Of a stretch of DNA of 64,000 nt, positions 35,557 through 44,155 are shown one piece after another; positions within the stretch are counted from its first letter, which is position 1; each line of letters begins with the position of its first letter. Location: NCBI GenBank assembly GCA_947377285.1, contig CANCFT010000017.1, positions 17,179-81,178 of the forward strand. Direction: 5' to 3'. Position numbers and translations under genes: made by a program. The notes beneath the pieces were generated by a model. It saw only the letters and a program-made list of their open reading frames with translations, was not told where the DNA came from and searched no databases. This DNA comes from Bacteriovoracaceae bacterium (GTDB lineage: Bacteria; Bdellovibrionota; Bacteriovoracia; Bacteriovoracales; Bacteriovoracaceae).

Positions 35557-37002
35557 ATGGCCATTAAAATGTCCCAAGGTTTAAGACAAACGCAAAATCT
35601 TGCAATGACTCCCCAGTTGCAACAAGCGATTAAACTCCTCACACTTACCCATTTAGAAATGACAAATGTTATTGCTGAAGAAATGGTCGAAAATCCAATG
35701 CTAGAAGAAGCAGGTGGAGAAAACGATAGTGAGACACCCGGTGACGATGTAAGAGAGGCCACATCAGAAGATTTTTCTGAAGCCCCATTAATGAAAGAAA
35801 AAGATGATTTTGATTGGGACTCTTATGCAGATTCTTTCAATTCAAATTCATCCGCCCCTAATATGGCCAGTCCTTCATCAGATTCAGATGAAATGCCTGG
35901 TTATGAAAACATTGTTTCAAAATCTTTAACACTTGCTGAGCATTTAGAATGGCAACTTAAGATGGAAGTTTTAAGTGATTCAGAATGGAAATTGGCCCAT
36001 TTAATTATTGGCAATATAAATGATGATGGTTACCTCGATGCAAACTTTGAAGACTTAATTGCAGAATCAGGATTAAAGCGCTCTGATGCCTTTGATCTTC
36101 TTGAAGTCATTCAAAGACTTGATCCGGTAGGATGTGGATCTATAAATTTACAAGAATGTTTATTAGCGCAAGCGAGAATTGCTGAAGAACGCTCTCCTTT
36201 ACTAGAAAAAATTATTCGTGATCACTTGGAAGATTTACAAAGTAAAAATTTTGAGAAAATTTCAAAAGCTTTAGGGGTTACATCTGAACAAGTGAAAAAA
36301 ACGTCATTATTACTTCAAAATTTTCATCCAAAGCCAGGACGATTAATTGCTACTCCTGAAACTCATTATATCTTGCCAGATATTTTTGTTGTTGAAGTAA
36401 GTGGAGAGTTTCAAGTTGTTGTTAATGACGAAGGAATTCCACGCTTAAAAATTTCAAAACTCTACCAGGAAATGATTAAGCGAGGAGCAGGTCATAAAAC
36501 TGATGAAGCTTCAGAGTTTGTTAAAGAAAAATTGAGATCAGCTGAGTGGCTAATTAAATCTATTCAAAATAGACAAAAAACGATTGAAAAAGTTTCTAAA
36601 GCAATCGTGGCCAAACAGCAAGATTTTTTTAAAAAGGGACCAAAACTTCTAAAACCGATGGTTTTAAAAGATGTTGCAAATGAAATTGGAATGCATGAGT
36701 CTACCGTTTCAAGAGTTACAACAAATAAGTATATGCACACTCCTTTAGGAACTTTCGAACTTAAATATTTCTTTAATACAGGTATAGGAGGAAAAGACGG
36801 AGGTACTGATATTGCCAGTGAAGTTTTAAAAATGAAAATAAAATCAATCTTTGAAGCCGAAAACCCACTGAAACCATTATCAGATCAAAAAGTTGTGGAG
36901 ATTTTAGCTAAAGAAAATCTCGCAGTAGCACGAAGAACAGTTACAAAGTATCGTGAAATGTTAGGCGTAATGCCTTCATCAAAACGAAAAGAAAAAAACT
37001 AG
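35557..37002 (+). CDS. rpoN: RNA polymerase sigma-54 factor
   Basis: The 481-residue protein has three regions. The Gln/Leu-rich region I (Q-G-L-R-Q-T-Q-N-L-A-M-T-P-Q-L-Q-Q-A-I-K-L-L) contacts enhancer-binding proteins. An acidic linker covers 45-105, and a core-binding domain follows. Toward the end are the helix-turn-helix (E-I-G-M-H-E-S-T-V-S-R-V) and the RpoN box A-R-R-T-V-T-K-Y-R-E, which reads the -24 element. All are intact, so the cell should use -24/-12 promoters. It lies 23 bases after lptB and 26 bases before hpf, so it is co-transcribed with them. Confidence 0.97.
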   Translation: MAIKMSQGLRQTQNLAMTPQLQQAIKLLTLTHLEMTNVIAEEMVENPMLEEAGGENDSETPGDDVREATSEDFSEAPLMKEKDDFDWDSYADSFNSNSSAPNMASPSSDSDEMPGYENIVSKSLTLAEHLEWQLKMEVLSDSEWKLAHLIIGNINDDGYLDANFEDLIAESGLKRSDAFDLLEVIQRLDPVGCGSINLQECLLAQARIAEERSPLLEKIIRDHLEDLQSKNFEKISKALGVTSEQVKKTSLLLQNFHPKPGRLIATPETHYILPDIFVVEVSGEFQVVVNDEGIPRLKISKLYQEMIKRGAGHKTDEASEFVKEKLRSAEWLIKSIQNRQKTIEKVSKAIVAKQQDFFKKGPKLLKPMVLKDVANEIGMHESTVSRVTTNKYMHTPLGTFELKYFFNTGIGGKDGGTDIASEVLKMKIKSIFEAENPLKPLSDQKVVEILAKENLAVARRTVTKYREMLGVMPSSKRKEKN

Positions 37003-37028
37003 GACCGCACTATCCACAAGGGCATTTT

Positions 37029-37391
37029 ATGAAAATTACAACCTCTTTTTTGCATTTGGAACACACTCCAGCACTTGACCAAAAAATTGCTGAAACAACT
37101 GAAAAGCTGACAAAATTCTTTAAAGACAAAGGGACGATCAAATGGTCGTGTTATGTAAAAAATGGTGAACATTTCGCAGAAATTTACTACCATGCACCTC
37201 ACTGCGAATACCATTCTACAGCTTGGTCGCCGAATCTATACCATAGTATTGATATGGCCGTTGATAAAATAGAAAAACAAGCATTTAAGAAAAAAGATAA
37301 ATATAATAAGATTCACAGAGATAAAGCAGAAATGATTATCCTGGAACCAGCAGATGCCTGGATGGACCAAGATGATGAAGATGTTGCTTAA
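37029..37391 (+). CDS. hpf: short ribosome hibernation promoting factor
   Basis: The 120-residue protein is S30AE/YfiA-type. It has a beta-alpha-beta-beta-beta-alpha pattern with H-T-P-A-L-D-Q-K-I in the first helix, a strand around W-S-C-Y-V-K-N, and D-M-A-V-D-K-I-E-K-Q in the last helix. It lacks the long-HPF C-terminal dimerisation domain. HPF binds the decoding centre of idle ribosomes and promotes 100S formation. The lptB-rpoN-hpf order is the same as in many proteobacteria. The terminator just after closes the operon. Confidence 0.92.
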   Translation: MKITTSFLHLEHTPALDQKIAETTEKLTKFFKDKGTIKWSCYVKNGEHFAEIYYHAPHCEYHSTAWSPNLYHSIDMAVDKIEKQAFKKKDKYNKIHRDKAEMIILEPADAWMDQDDEDVA

Positions 37392-37403
37392 ATAGAATAA
37401 CTT

Positions 37404-37434
37404 AAAAAAGGCTGAATAATTTCAGCCTTTTTTA
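37404..37434 (+). terminator. bidirectional intrinsic terminator between hpf and a receiver gene
   Basis: The stem GGCTGAA / TTCAGCC (loop TAAT) has six A before and six T after it. It therefore ends the rightward hpf operon and the leftward receiver gene, whose last codons lie at its edge. Confidence 0.92.
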
Positions 37435-37833
37435 TTTGAGGGCCATGAGTTTTAAAATTTTATTGCGAATATCTTCCTCTGAAAATGGCTTAGGTAAATA
37501 GGATTTCACTCCGCTAATAGTAATTTTTTCGACCATTGTTTGATTGAGTGTTTCTGAAATAACGATGACATTATTTTTCGAATTTAGTGACCGGTCATTC
37601 ATTTCTCTTAACACATCCAATCCACTTTTTTTAGGCATATTTAATTCCAGAACTATTAAAGCAAACTTTTGATTGCGCAATTTACTAGAAGCACTTGCCC
37701 CATCTTGAGTAATAAGAATGTTGCGAAAACAACCTAAACTTTCACAATAGGTTTTTATTTTTGCTCCACTTTCAGGATCAAAATCAACGATTAGAACGTC
37801 CCCTTGGGGTTGTGCTTTTTTTGCAATAATCAT
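37432..37833 (-). CDS. single receiver domain with Glu at the phosphorylation site
   Basis: The 133-residue protein is a stand-alone CheY-like receiver. The acidic pocket is D17 and D19 (I-V-D-F-D), the conserved Ser is in V-I-V-I-S-E (near 93), and Lys115 lies in Y-L-P-K-P-F. The phospho-acceptor position reads V-L-E-L-N-M-P, with Glu63 where Asp is normal. Asp-to-Glu changes at this site often mimic the phosphorylated state, so this may be constitutively active or regulated in another way (inference). No output domain is attached, and no histidine kinase is adjacent. AGGAG precedes the ATG. Confidence 0.88.
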   Translation of the reverse strand: MIIAKKAQPQGDVLIVDFDPESGAKIKTYCESLGCFRNILITQDGASASSKLRNQKFALIVLELNMPKKSGLDVLREMNDRSLNSKNNVIVISETLNQTMVEKITISGVKSYLPKPFSEEDIRNKILKLMALK

Positions 37834-38004
37834 ATAAGGGCTCCTTTTTGTATGATTATAAGGCTAAATTGTTCTAAAATTTAAGTGTCGAAAATAACTA
37901 AGAAAAAATTAAACACATTAGTGCTAAGGCTTTTAACTTGCCGACATATAAAGGCACAACGAGGGCCAGGCCAGAGTGGCATTAGAATTGAAGTATTCCT
38001 CAAT

Positions 38005-39261
38005 ATGAATTTTTTTATTATTACATTCAAAGAGTTAAATAGATTTGAAAAAGGAAATTGTCTAAATTTTAGACACGTAAGCCTGCTATTATTCAATTTG
38101 TCAGTCCTACTTATGTTTATGAGCTGTGGAAAAGTCGTTAATCAAAAAAGAGACTATGAAAACTACAATAAGAACATCTCCTTTCTACTAATGGAAAAAC
38201 AGTGCACAAATAAGCAAACAGAAACAAGTTTTGGCAAATCGATCCGAACTTTATATGAATTTGAAGTTCAAAAATCACCTCAGCTTTTTTTCAACCTCAA
38301 TCCCAGATCTTATAATTACGAAAGTCCTCTCATCTTAAGCAAAATCCGGCTAGAAACTGCTTATCAAACACTAAAAAGTCAAAGTGATTTAAACCCGCCG
38401 CAACCTAATACAATTGCTGAAGATATATATTATCTTTTTAATGAAAGTAGGCGATTTGAAGACCAAAAATGCTCATTTATAAATCTTACAGAAAAAAAGA
38501 AGAATGATATTAGACCTTATTTAAATATTGCTCATCATTGTTATAAAAAATTTCAAAATGAAATTTGTGATGAAAGTGAATACCAAAATATGGATAAGTC
38601 TACTGAGTCATGGACTAGAGAAAATGCAATTGAACTTTGTAACTCTTTTGAAAAAAAGATATCCTGCCAGGTTGAATATCTTATCAATTTAAGAAATAAC
38701 TCACTTAGTAAAATGATAAATCGTTACTATCTTCGTTTTCAAGAGGAGCGCTACTCGGCACTTTTTAAACTCCGGACCGGACATCAAAAATATAAATGCC
38801 AGAAATCGAATGATGAAAAAACAATAATGACTGTAAAAGTTTTAGAAAGTTCATATTCTCATGAACGCCTTGTAGATTTACTCCATTATGTAGAAAAGGT
38901 TTGGACGAACTCACAATTTGCTTTAAAAATTGAATTAGTAACTTCTTATAGTGATGACGTTGTGACTTTAATACCTACGTCTAAAGGAATTTCTTATGTT
39001 CCAGACGATAATAACCGATTAGTTTACCTCAGCTCCCAAATGGATAATGTTATAGCGAAACAAGTACTTTCTCATGAGTTTGGACATGTATTAGGTTTTC
39101 CAGATTGTTATATAGAATTTTTTGATAATTCAAAAAAAGAGTTAGTTTATTATGAGATATCTCCAAAAAATACGAATATTATGTGCTCATTAAAAGCGGG
39201 TGTGAAAGTTGAAGATGACTACTTTAAACAACTCGCACAGAACTCTTGCCTCTTTAATTAA
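38005..39261 (+). CDS. metzincin-like lipoprotein metalloprotease
   Basis: The protein has about 418 residues from the ATG at 38005. An upstream in-frame GTG at 37885 is possible but would put the signal sequence 85 residues in. A hydrophobic stretch ends in the lipobox F-M-S-C (C41), suggesting an anchored lipoprotein, though the N-region is long and the start uncertain. The middle is Cys-rich. The zinc site is H357-E-F-G-H361-V-L-G-F-P-D367, the HExxHxxGxxD form of the metzincins. A Met-turn follows at N-I-M-C-S (M393). It should be a periplasmic- or surface-facing protease. clpS follows after 21 bases. Confidence 0.8.
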   Translation: MNFFIITFKELNRFEKGNCLNFRHVSLLLFNLSVLLMFMSCGKVVNQKRDYENYNKNISFLLMEKQCTNKQTETSFGKSIRTLYEFEVQKSPQLFFNLNPRSYNYESPLILSKIRLETAYQTLKSQSDLNPPQPNTIAEDIYYLFNESRRFEDQKCSFINLTEKKKNDIRPYLNIAHHCYKKFQNEICDESEYQNMDKSTESWTRENAIELCNSFEKKISCQVEYLINLRNNSLSKMINRYYLRFQEERYSALFKLRTGHQKYKCQKSNDEKTIMTVKVLESSYSHERLVDLLHYVEKVWTNSQFALKIELVTSYSDDVVTLIPTSKGISYVPDDNNRLVYLSSQMDNVIAKQVLSHEFGHVLGFPDCYIEFFDNSKKELVYYEISPKNTNIMCSLKAGVKVEDDYFKQLAQNSCLFN

Positions 39262-39282
39262 AAAAGAGTCATAATTATTAAT

Positions 39283-39606
39283 ATGAAGAATCACAACCAC
39301 AATCAAGATGAAGAAGACGGTGGAACCTCCACCATCACTAGAAATAAAGTTGAATTGCCTAAAAAATATAAAGTTTTGCTTCATAATGATGACTACACCA
39401 CTATGGAATTTGTTATCTTTATCCTTCAAAGTATTTTCCATAAATCATTAGTCGAAGCTGAAAAAATCATGATGGAAGTCCATAAGACAGGTGTAGGGCT
39501 TTGTGGTGTTTATACTTTTGAAATTGCCGAGACTAAGTCCAAAAAAGTTGAAATTTTGGCCCGTGAAAATGCACATCCTTTAATGTGCTCAATTGAACCT
39601 GAATAA
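39283..39606 (+). CDS. clpS: ClpS adaptor protein
   Basis: The 107-residue protein has the ClpS fold signatures. A flexible Asp/Glu/Gly-rich N-terminus is followed by Y-K-V-L-L-H-N-D-D-Y-T-T-M-E-F-V (about 30-45) and H-K-T-G-V-G-L-C-G-V-Y-T near 68. The N-D-D-Y motif forms the N-degron pocket that binds proteins with N-terminal Leu, Phe, Tyr or Trp. It delivers them to ClpA, encoded 11 bases downstream, for degradation by ClpP (not in the window). The classical clpS-clpA pair is intact. Confidence 0.95.
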   Translation: MKNHNHNQDEEDGGTSTITRNKVELPKKYKVLLHNDDYTTMEFVIFILQSIFHKSLVEAEKIMMEVHKTGVGLCGVYTFEIAETKSKKVEILARENAHPLMCSIEPE

Positions 39607-39617
39607 AGAGATTTTGA

Positions 39618-41966
39618 ATGCAAAGTAAAAACTTAGACCTCATTATAAATAGTACTATTTTAAAAGCGAACCAACTTCAGCACGAGTATCTCAATTTAGA
39701 AATCCTTTTTTGGGCGATGTTAACTGATCCACTGGTAAGAAGTATTTTAGAGCATTCAGGAGTAGATTTACCTAAATTAGAATCAGAACTGAATACATTT
39801 TTAAATGATCAAAGTCATTTTAGTGTTTTATCACTTACGGCCATCCAAGAACTTTCCAACGAACAATTTCCCGATTTAGAATTGCGAGAACTCGCTCGCA
39901 AAAATGGAATTCTTTATCAGCCGGAGATTTCGTTGAGCTTAGAGCGAGTTATTCAAAGGGCCGCTATGCACGTCCAGTCTTCAGGAAAAAAAGAAATATT
40001 GGGAATTAATCTACTTGTCGCCTTATTTAATGAGCAAGAAAGTTTTGTCAATTTTCTTTTAAAAAGTCATGGAGTCGAAAAATTTGAAGTCGTGAAACTT
40101 ATTGCTCACGGTATCGATAAACCGATGAATAGTGAATCCTCACTTAATGATGAAATACGAGCTGAACTTGGTGGTGAAAAAGCTGAAAAGCCTAAGAGTG
40201 CTTTAGAAGAATATTGTTTGAACCTAAATAATGAAGTTCTTCTCAATCGTATTGATCCTATTATTGGTCGAGCTGAAGAAATTGAAAGAGTCGCACAGAT
40301 TTTAAGCCGCCGAAGAAAAAATAATCCCCTTTTAGTTGGAGAAGCTGGAGTTGGAAAAACGGCTATCGCTGAAGGCTTAGCCTATAAGATTGTCAAAGGT
40401 GAGGTTCCAGATCTTCTCAGAAATTCAACAGTTTTTAGCTTAGATTTAGCAAGCCTACTTGCTGGAACAAAATACCGCGGAGACTTTGAACAAAGATTAA
40501 AAAATGTCATGAAAGAGCTTATGTCTTATAACGATAATGGAAATGGCGAAGCCATATTATTTATCGATGAAATTCACACACTCATGGGGGCCGGGGCCAC
40601 TAGTGGTGGATCAATGGACGCTTCAAATTTACTTAAACCTGCTTTAAGTTCTGGAAGAATTCGTTGCATTGGCAGTACTACTTATGAAGAGTATAGAAAA
40701 TTTATTGAAAAAGATTCTGCTTTCAATCGCCGCATGCAGAAAATCGATGTTAACGAGCCAACAATCGATGATACATTTAAAATCCTATTAGGCTTAAAAT
40801 CTAAATTCGAAGATCATCACCACGTCAAATACTCAAATACTATAGTAAGACTAATTGTCGATTTGACCCATAAACATATTACGGATAGAAAAAATCCAGA
40901 CAAATCTATTGATGTAATGGATGAAGTAGGGGCGATGATTAGAATCATGCCGGAATCAAAACGGCATTTGAATGTGAGCAAAAAAGATATTGAGACAATA
41001 ATCGCAGCGATGGCAAAAATTCCTAAAATGTCGGTGGCCGGTGATGAAAGAGAAAAACTGAGAAGCTTAAAATCTCATTTACGACTCTCTATTTTCGGGC
41101 AAGATCAAGCTGTTGACCTTGTTGCCGATGCGATTTTGTTATCTAGGTCAGGCTTAGGTCATGAACAAAAACCCATTGGCTCATTTCTTTTTACCGGGCC
41201 CACGGGAGTAGGAAAAACTGAACTCGCGAAGTCATTGGCGCGTGAAATGAGTGTTCATCTCGAGCGTTTTGACATGTCTGAGTATATGGAAAAACATTCT
41301 GTGGCAAAGCTCATTGGAGCTCCTCCGGGATATGTAGGTCATGAAAGTGGAGGGATTTTAACCGATGTTATGAAGAAACACCCTCATGCTGTTTTACTTT
41401 TGGATGAAATTGAAAAGGCACATCCTGATATCTTTAATATTTTATTACAAATCATGGATCACGGGACATTAACTGATTCGCATGGACGTTCAACAGACTT
41501 TCGAAATGTTGTTCTAATTATGACATCCAATGCTGGCGCAAAAGAAATGGAAGGGGGCTCAATTGGAATCAATAAAGAAGCCAATGCACTCTCTTTTAAA
41601 CGCGATCAAAGGATTAAAGAGTTCTTTTCACCAGAATTTAGAAACCGATTAGATGCGATTGTTCATTTCAACAAGCTAGGTGATGAGCAAATCTTAAAAA
41701 TTGTCGATAAATTCATCATTCAACTTGAAACGAAGCTCGCCGAAAAGAATGTAGAGCTTAAAATTTCTGAATCTGCACGAAATTATCTCGCTAAAATTGG
41801 ATTTGATCCACAAATGGGGGCAAGACCACTTGCTCGAATCATCGATACTGAGATCAAGAAGCCACTTTCTCATGAAATTCTTTTCGGAAAACTCGAAAAA
41901 GGTGGTGTTGTTGAGGTCGCATTGGATGATATTCACCAAAAAATCGTCTTTAACTTCCCCAATTAG
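39618..41966 (+). CDS. clpA: ATP-dependent Clp protease ATPase subunit ClpA
   Basis: The 782-residue protein has the ClpA architecture. An N-terminal helical domain (1-150) binds ClpS. The first AAA+ module has Walker A G-E-A-G-V-G-K-T-A near 240 and Walker B L-F-I-D-E-I-H-T, and the second has G-P-T-G-V-G-K-T-E near 526 and L-L-L-D-E-I-E-K. There is no ClpB middle coiled coil. The hexamer unfolds substrates for ClpP. Both ATP sites look intact. It is co-transcribed with clpS. Confidence 0.96.
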   Translation: MQSKNLDLIINSTILKANQLQHEYLNLEILFWAMLTDPLVRSILEHSGVDLPKLESELNTFLNDQSHFSVLSLTAIQELSNEQFPDLELRELARKNGILYQPEISLSLERVIQRAAMHVQSSGKKEILGINLLVALFNEQESFVNFLLKSHGVEKFEVVKLIAHGIDKPMNSESSLNDEIRAELGGEKAEKPKSALEEYCLNLNNEVLLNRIDPIIGRAEEIERVAQILSRRRKNNPLLVGEAGVGKTAIAEGLAYKIVKGEVPDLLRNSTVFSLDLASLLAGTKYRGDFEQRLKNVMKELMSYNDNGNGEAILFIDEIHTLMGAGATSGGSMDASNLLKPALSSGRIRCIGSTTYEEYRKFIEKDSAFNRRMQKIDVNEPTIDDTFKILLGLKSKFEDHHHVKYSNTIVRLIVDLTHKHITDRKNPDKSIDVMDEVGAMIRIMPESKRHLNVSKKDIETIIAAMAKIPKMSVAGDEREKLRSLKSHLRLSIFGQDQAVDLVADAILLSRSGLGHEQKPIGSFLFTGPTGVGKTELAKSLAREMSVHLERFDMSEYMEKHSVAKLIGAPPGYVGHESGGILTDVMKKHPHAVLLLDEIEKAHPDIFNILLQIMDHGTLTDSHGRSTDFRNVVLIMTSNAGAKEMEGGSIGINKEANALSFKRDQRIKEFFSPEFRNRLDAIVHFNKLGDEQILKIVDKFIIQLETKLAEKNVELKISESARNYLAKIGFDPQMGARPLARIIDTEIKKPLSHEILFGKLEKGGVVEVALDDIHQKIVFNFPN

Positions 41967-42286
41967 GCATTTTTTTACCTCCAAATCATTTTATTTTCTC
42001 TCATGTTGGCTTCAAATCGAAGTTTAGAGAGTGATGCTCAAAAAAAGTTTTAATTGTTTTTACAAGTGTGGAAAACGTCTGAAACATCGATGTATAAAGC
42101 ATTTCAGCGATTCATCGAAGGTGATAAACCCACTTTTAAAGTGCCTCTGAGGCGATTAAATGAAAAAAAAAACTAAAGGAATAAAAAAAACATACGAAAA
42201 ATAAAACATACATGTTACTTTTTGTTTGCACGAAAATAAAAAAATGTTTATTCTTAGTAAAAGAATAAAAACTTTTGGAGGGTTTT
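41967..42286 (+). other. 320-base intergenic region with palindromes, no gene seen
   Basis: No coding frame of convincing length is present. It holds two adjacent short palindromes, CACTTT-T-AAAGTG (42131-42143) and GCCTC-T-GAGGC (42143-42153). An A-rich stretch follows, and then a weak promoter-like pair TTGCAC (42226-42231) / TATTCT (42249-42254) with a 17-base spacer, before the small basic protein gene. The palindromes look like protein-binding sites (inference). A small RNA could lie here but no terminator supports one. Confidence 0.4.
42247..42269 (+). repeat. perfect inverted repeat before the 51-residue protein gene
   Basis: TTTATTCTT and AAGAATAAA (9 bp, loop AGTAA) lie 8 bases before the GGAGG ribosome site. 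If transcription starts at the weak promoter nearby, the repeat overlaps the -10 and would be an operator. If it starts further upstream, it is an RNA hairpin. Confidence 0.6.
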
Positions 42287-42442
42287 ATGGCTGTTAAGAA
42301 AGCAACAAAAAAGGCTACTAAAAAAGTAGCAAAGAAAGCAACGAAGAAAGTAGTAGCGAAAAAAGCTACGAAAAAAGTAGCTAAAAAAGCTACAAAAAAA
42401 GTAGCTAAAAAAGCTGCTGTTAAAGCTGCTGCTAAAGCTTAA
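42287..42442 (+). CDS. 51-residue Lys/Ala/Thr/Val-repeat basic protein (H1-tail-like)
   Basis: After M-A-V the protein is built almost wholly from K-K-A-T and K-K-V-A units: four-residue words repeated about ten times, with 22 Lys and no acidic or aromatic residue. It ends A-A-V-K-A-A-A-K-A. This resembles the C-terminal tails of bacterial histone H1-like proteins (AlgP, HctB, Hc1-type), which bind DNA or RNA by charge. A GGAGG site, an inverted repeat and a strong terminator frame it. Together with the very regular codons they show it is a real, probably highly expressed gene. The DNA-binding role is inference. Confidence 0.85.
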   Translation: MAVKKATKKATKKVAKKATKKVVAKKATKKVAKKATKKVAKKAAVKAAAKA

Positions 42443-42461
42443 TTTTTTAAGCGCACTAGTT

Positions 42462-42489
42462 AAAAAAGGGACCTTCGGGTCCCTTTTTT
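42462..42489 (+). terminator. strong intrinsic terminator after the basic protein gene
   Basis: The stem GGGACC / GGTCCC with a stable TTCG tetraloop has six A before and six T after, which extend the pairing. Confidence 0.95.
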
Positions 42490-42605
42490 ATTTCCCCAAG
42501 CCCAATTCTTACCTCTTCGATTTACATCCCACTTTGAACCTGCTATTTTCGCCACCTACATTCTATAAACGAGTAGCTGATAAGGCTTTTTAACAGGGTA
42601 ATCTT

Positions 42606-44066
42606 ATGGCAACAGGTCTGGGCACTAGAGGCAATGGTCCTCGCGAACAATCGATAATTGATCCTATTACAGGCTTAAAAAAAGTCATTATGGGTGATCT
42701 CGAGTTTCCTCCACGCAAGGTTTGGATGAAAACTTTTGGCTGCCAAATGAACTATCACGATTCGGATAGAATTGCGGCCCATCTTCAAGACCTAAACTTT
42801 ACAACAACTACTGAATTAGAAGAGGCAGACCTAGTTCTCTTTAATACTTGTGCTGTAAGAGACCTTTCGAACAATAAATTTTATTCTCAATTAGGTGAAA
42901 TTAAACACGCTAAAAAGAAAAAAAATGGTCTAGTCGTTGGGATCGGGGGTTGCGTGGCCCAAACTGAAGGAAAGGAATTGGTCCAAAAATATAAACATCT
43001 CGACTTTGCTTTTGGAACTGATGTTATTGATACAATCAATGACATGGTTTTTAGAGTTTATGCGGGGGACTCAAAGTTTACGATTAATTCTTGGGATCGA
43101 AGTGAAAATTTTTCCATTGAAACAAAAGTAAGTGGAGATTCTCCTCAAGCATTTGTGAATATCATTAAGGGCTGCAACAAATACTGCACTTATTGTATTG
43201 TTCCCTATACTCGAGGCAAAGAGCGCTCTCGCTTAATGAACGAAGTCGTGGCAGATGTCACAAAATTAGTAAAATATCAGGGGATACAAGAGGTCACACT
43301 CTTAGGACAAAACGTAAATTCCTATGGAAAAGAAAATGGCGAATCACTTGCCATGTTAATAACTGAACTCGATAAAATTGATGGACTTGAAATTATCAGA
43401 TACACCACTTCTCACCCATATGATGTTAGTAATGAGCTTATTGCAGTTCATGGAACTTCAAAAAAATTATCTAAACATCTCCATCTTCCAGTACAATCAG
43501 GCTCAGCAACTGTCTTAGAGAGAATGCATAGAGAGTATACGCCTGAACATTATCTTGGATTACTAGCAAAACTTAGAGCTGCACAACCTGAGATCGTTCT
43601 TTCTACAGATATTATTGCAGGATTTGTGAATGAAACAGATGATGAACACAAGGCAACCTTAGATTTATTAGATAAAGCACAATTTGATTTTATTTATTCT
43701 TATGTTTATTCAAAACGTAATAAAACGAGGGCCGCTAATTTTGAAGATTCATTATCTGATGATGTTCGAGGTGCACGTTTGCGGGAAATTCAAGCTTACC
43801 AATTGGAAATTCAAAACAAAATTCATCAGACTATCATTGGTAAAACATTCAGAGTTTTAGTTGATAGTGATGGAAATATGGGTGGAGTGAAAAAATGGAA
43901 AGGGCGAACAAACTGTAACAGAATTGTCCACTTTGTCCCAATAAATGACCAAATTGATTATAAATGGCATTGGGTTGATGTAAAAATCACATCGGCCACC
44001 GCACTTTCTTGCCAAGCTGACCTGGTGGCCGACTTGGGCAAGATTGCACCTTCTTTAATTCAATAA
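42606..44066 (+). CDS. miaB: tRNA-2-methylthio-N6-isopentenyladenosine synthase MiaB
   Basis: The 486-residue protein has the MiaB layout. The N-terminal methylthiotransferase domain carries C46, C82 and C116 for one iron-sulfur cluster (T-F-G-C-Q-M-N; N-T-C-A-V-R; G-G-C-V-A-Q). The radical-SAM cluster is C190-x3-C194-x2-C197 (G-C-N-K-Y-C-T-Y-C). A C-terminal TRAM domain covers about 415-475. It adds a methylthio group to isopentenyl-A37 of tRNAs. The first 35 residues are an N-terminal extension. A G+C-rich hairpin follows the stop. Confidence 0.95.
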   Translation: MATGLGTRGNGPREQSIIDPITGLKKVIMGDLEFPPRKVWMKTFGCQMNYHDSDRIAAHLQDLNFTTTTELEEADLVLFNTCAVRDLSNNKFYSQLGEIKHAKKKKNGLVVGIGGCVAQTEGKELVQKYKHLDFAFGTDVIDTINDMVFRVYAGDSKFTINSWDRSENFSIETKVSGDSPQAFVNIIKGCNKYCTYCIVPYTRGKERSRLMNEVVADVTKLVKYQGIQEVTLLGQNVNSYGKENGESLAMLITELDKIDGLEIIRYTTSHPYDVSNELIAVHGTSKKLSKHLHLPVQSGSATVLERMHREYTPEHYLGLLAKLRAAQPEIVLSTDIIAGFVNETDDEHKATLDLLDKAQFDFIYSYVYSKRNKTRAANFEDSLSDDVRGARLREIQAYQLEIQNKIHQTIIGKTFRVLVDSDGNMGGVKKWKGRTNCNRIVHFVPINDQIDYKWHWVDVKITSATALSCQADLVADLGKIAPSLIQ

Positions 44067-44080
44067 AATATGTCCTATAA

Positions 44081-44104
44081 GAGGGGGGAATTTCTTCCCC
44101 CCTC
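44081..44104 (+). terminator. G+C-rich hairpin after miaB, probable terminator
   Basis: A perfect 10-bp stem GAGGGGGGAA / TTCCCCCCTC has a TTTC loop. Only a short pyrimidine stretch rather than a T tract follows, so termination is likely but less sure than at the other sites. Confidence 0.6.
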
Positions 44105-44112
44105 TCTCGTTA

Positions 44113-44149
44113 CTCGACTTTTAGTTGCTAGAATAGACTATAAGTCGAG
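44113..44149 (+). promoter_or_regulatory. hairpin that can mask the ribosome site of the 44156 gene
   Basis: CTCGACTT (44113-44120) pairs perfectly with AAGTCGAG (44142-44149). An inner TAGT/ACTA pair (44122-44125, 44137-44140) extends the stem after a T-T mismatch. The 3' arm contains the start of the GAGG Shine-Dalgarno (44147-44150) used by the GTG at 44156. Formation of the stem would reduce translation. Whether something switches it is unknown. Confidence 0.5.
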
Positions 44150-44155
44150 GTGACT

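Noticed and set aside
41967..42286. Small RNA gene in the gap after clpA
   Set aside because: Palindromes and A-rich stretches are present but no promoter-terminator pair defines a transcript.
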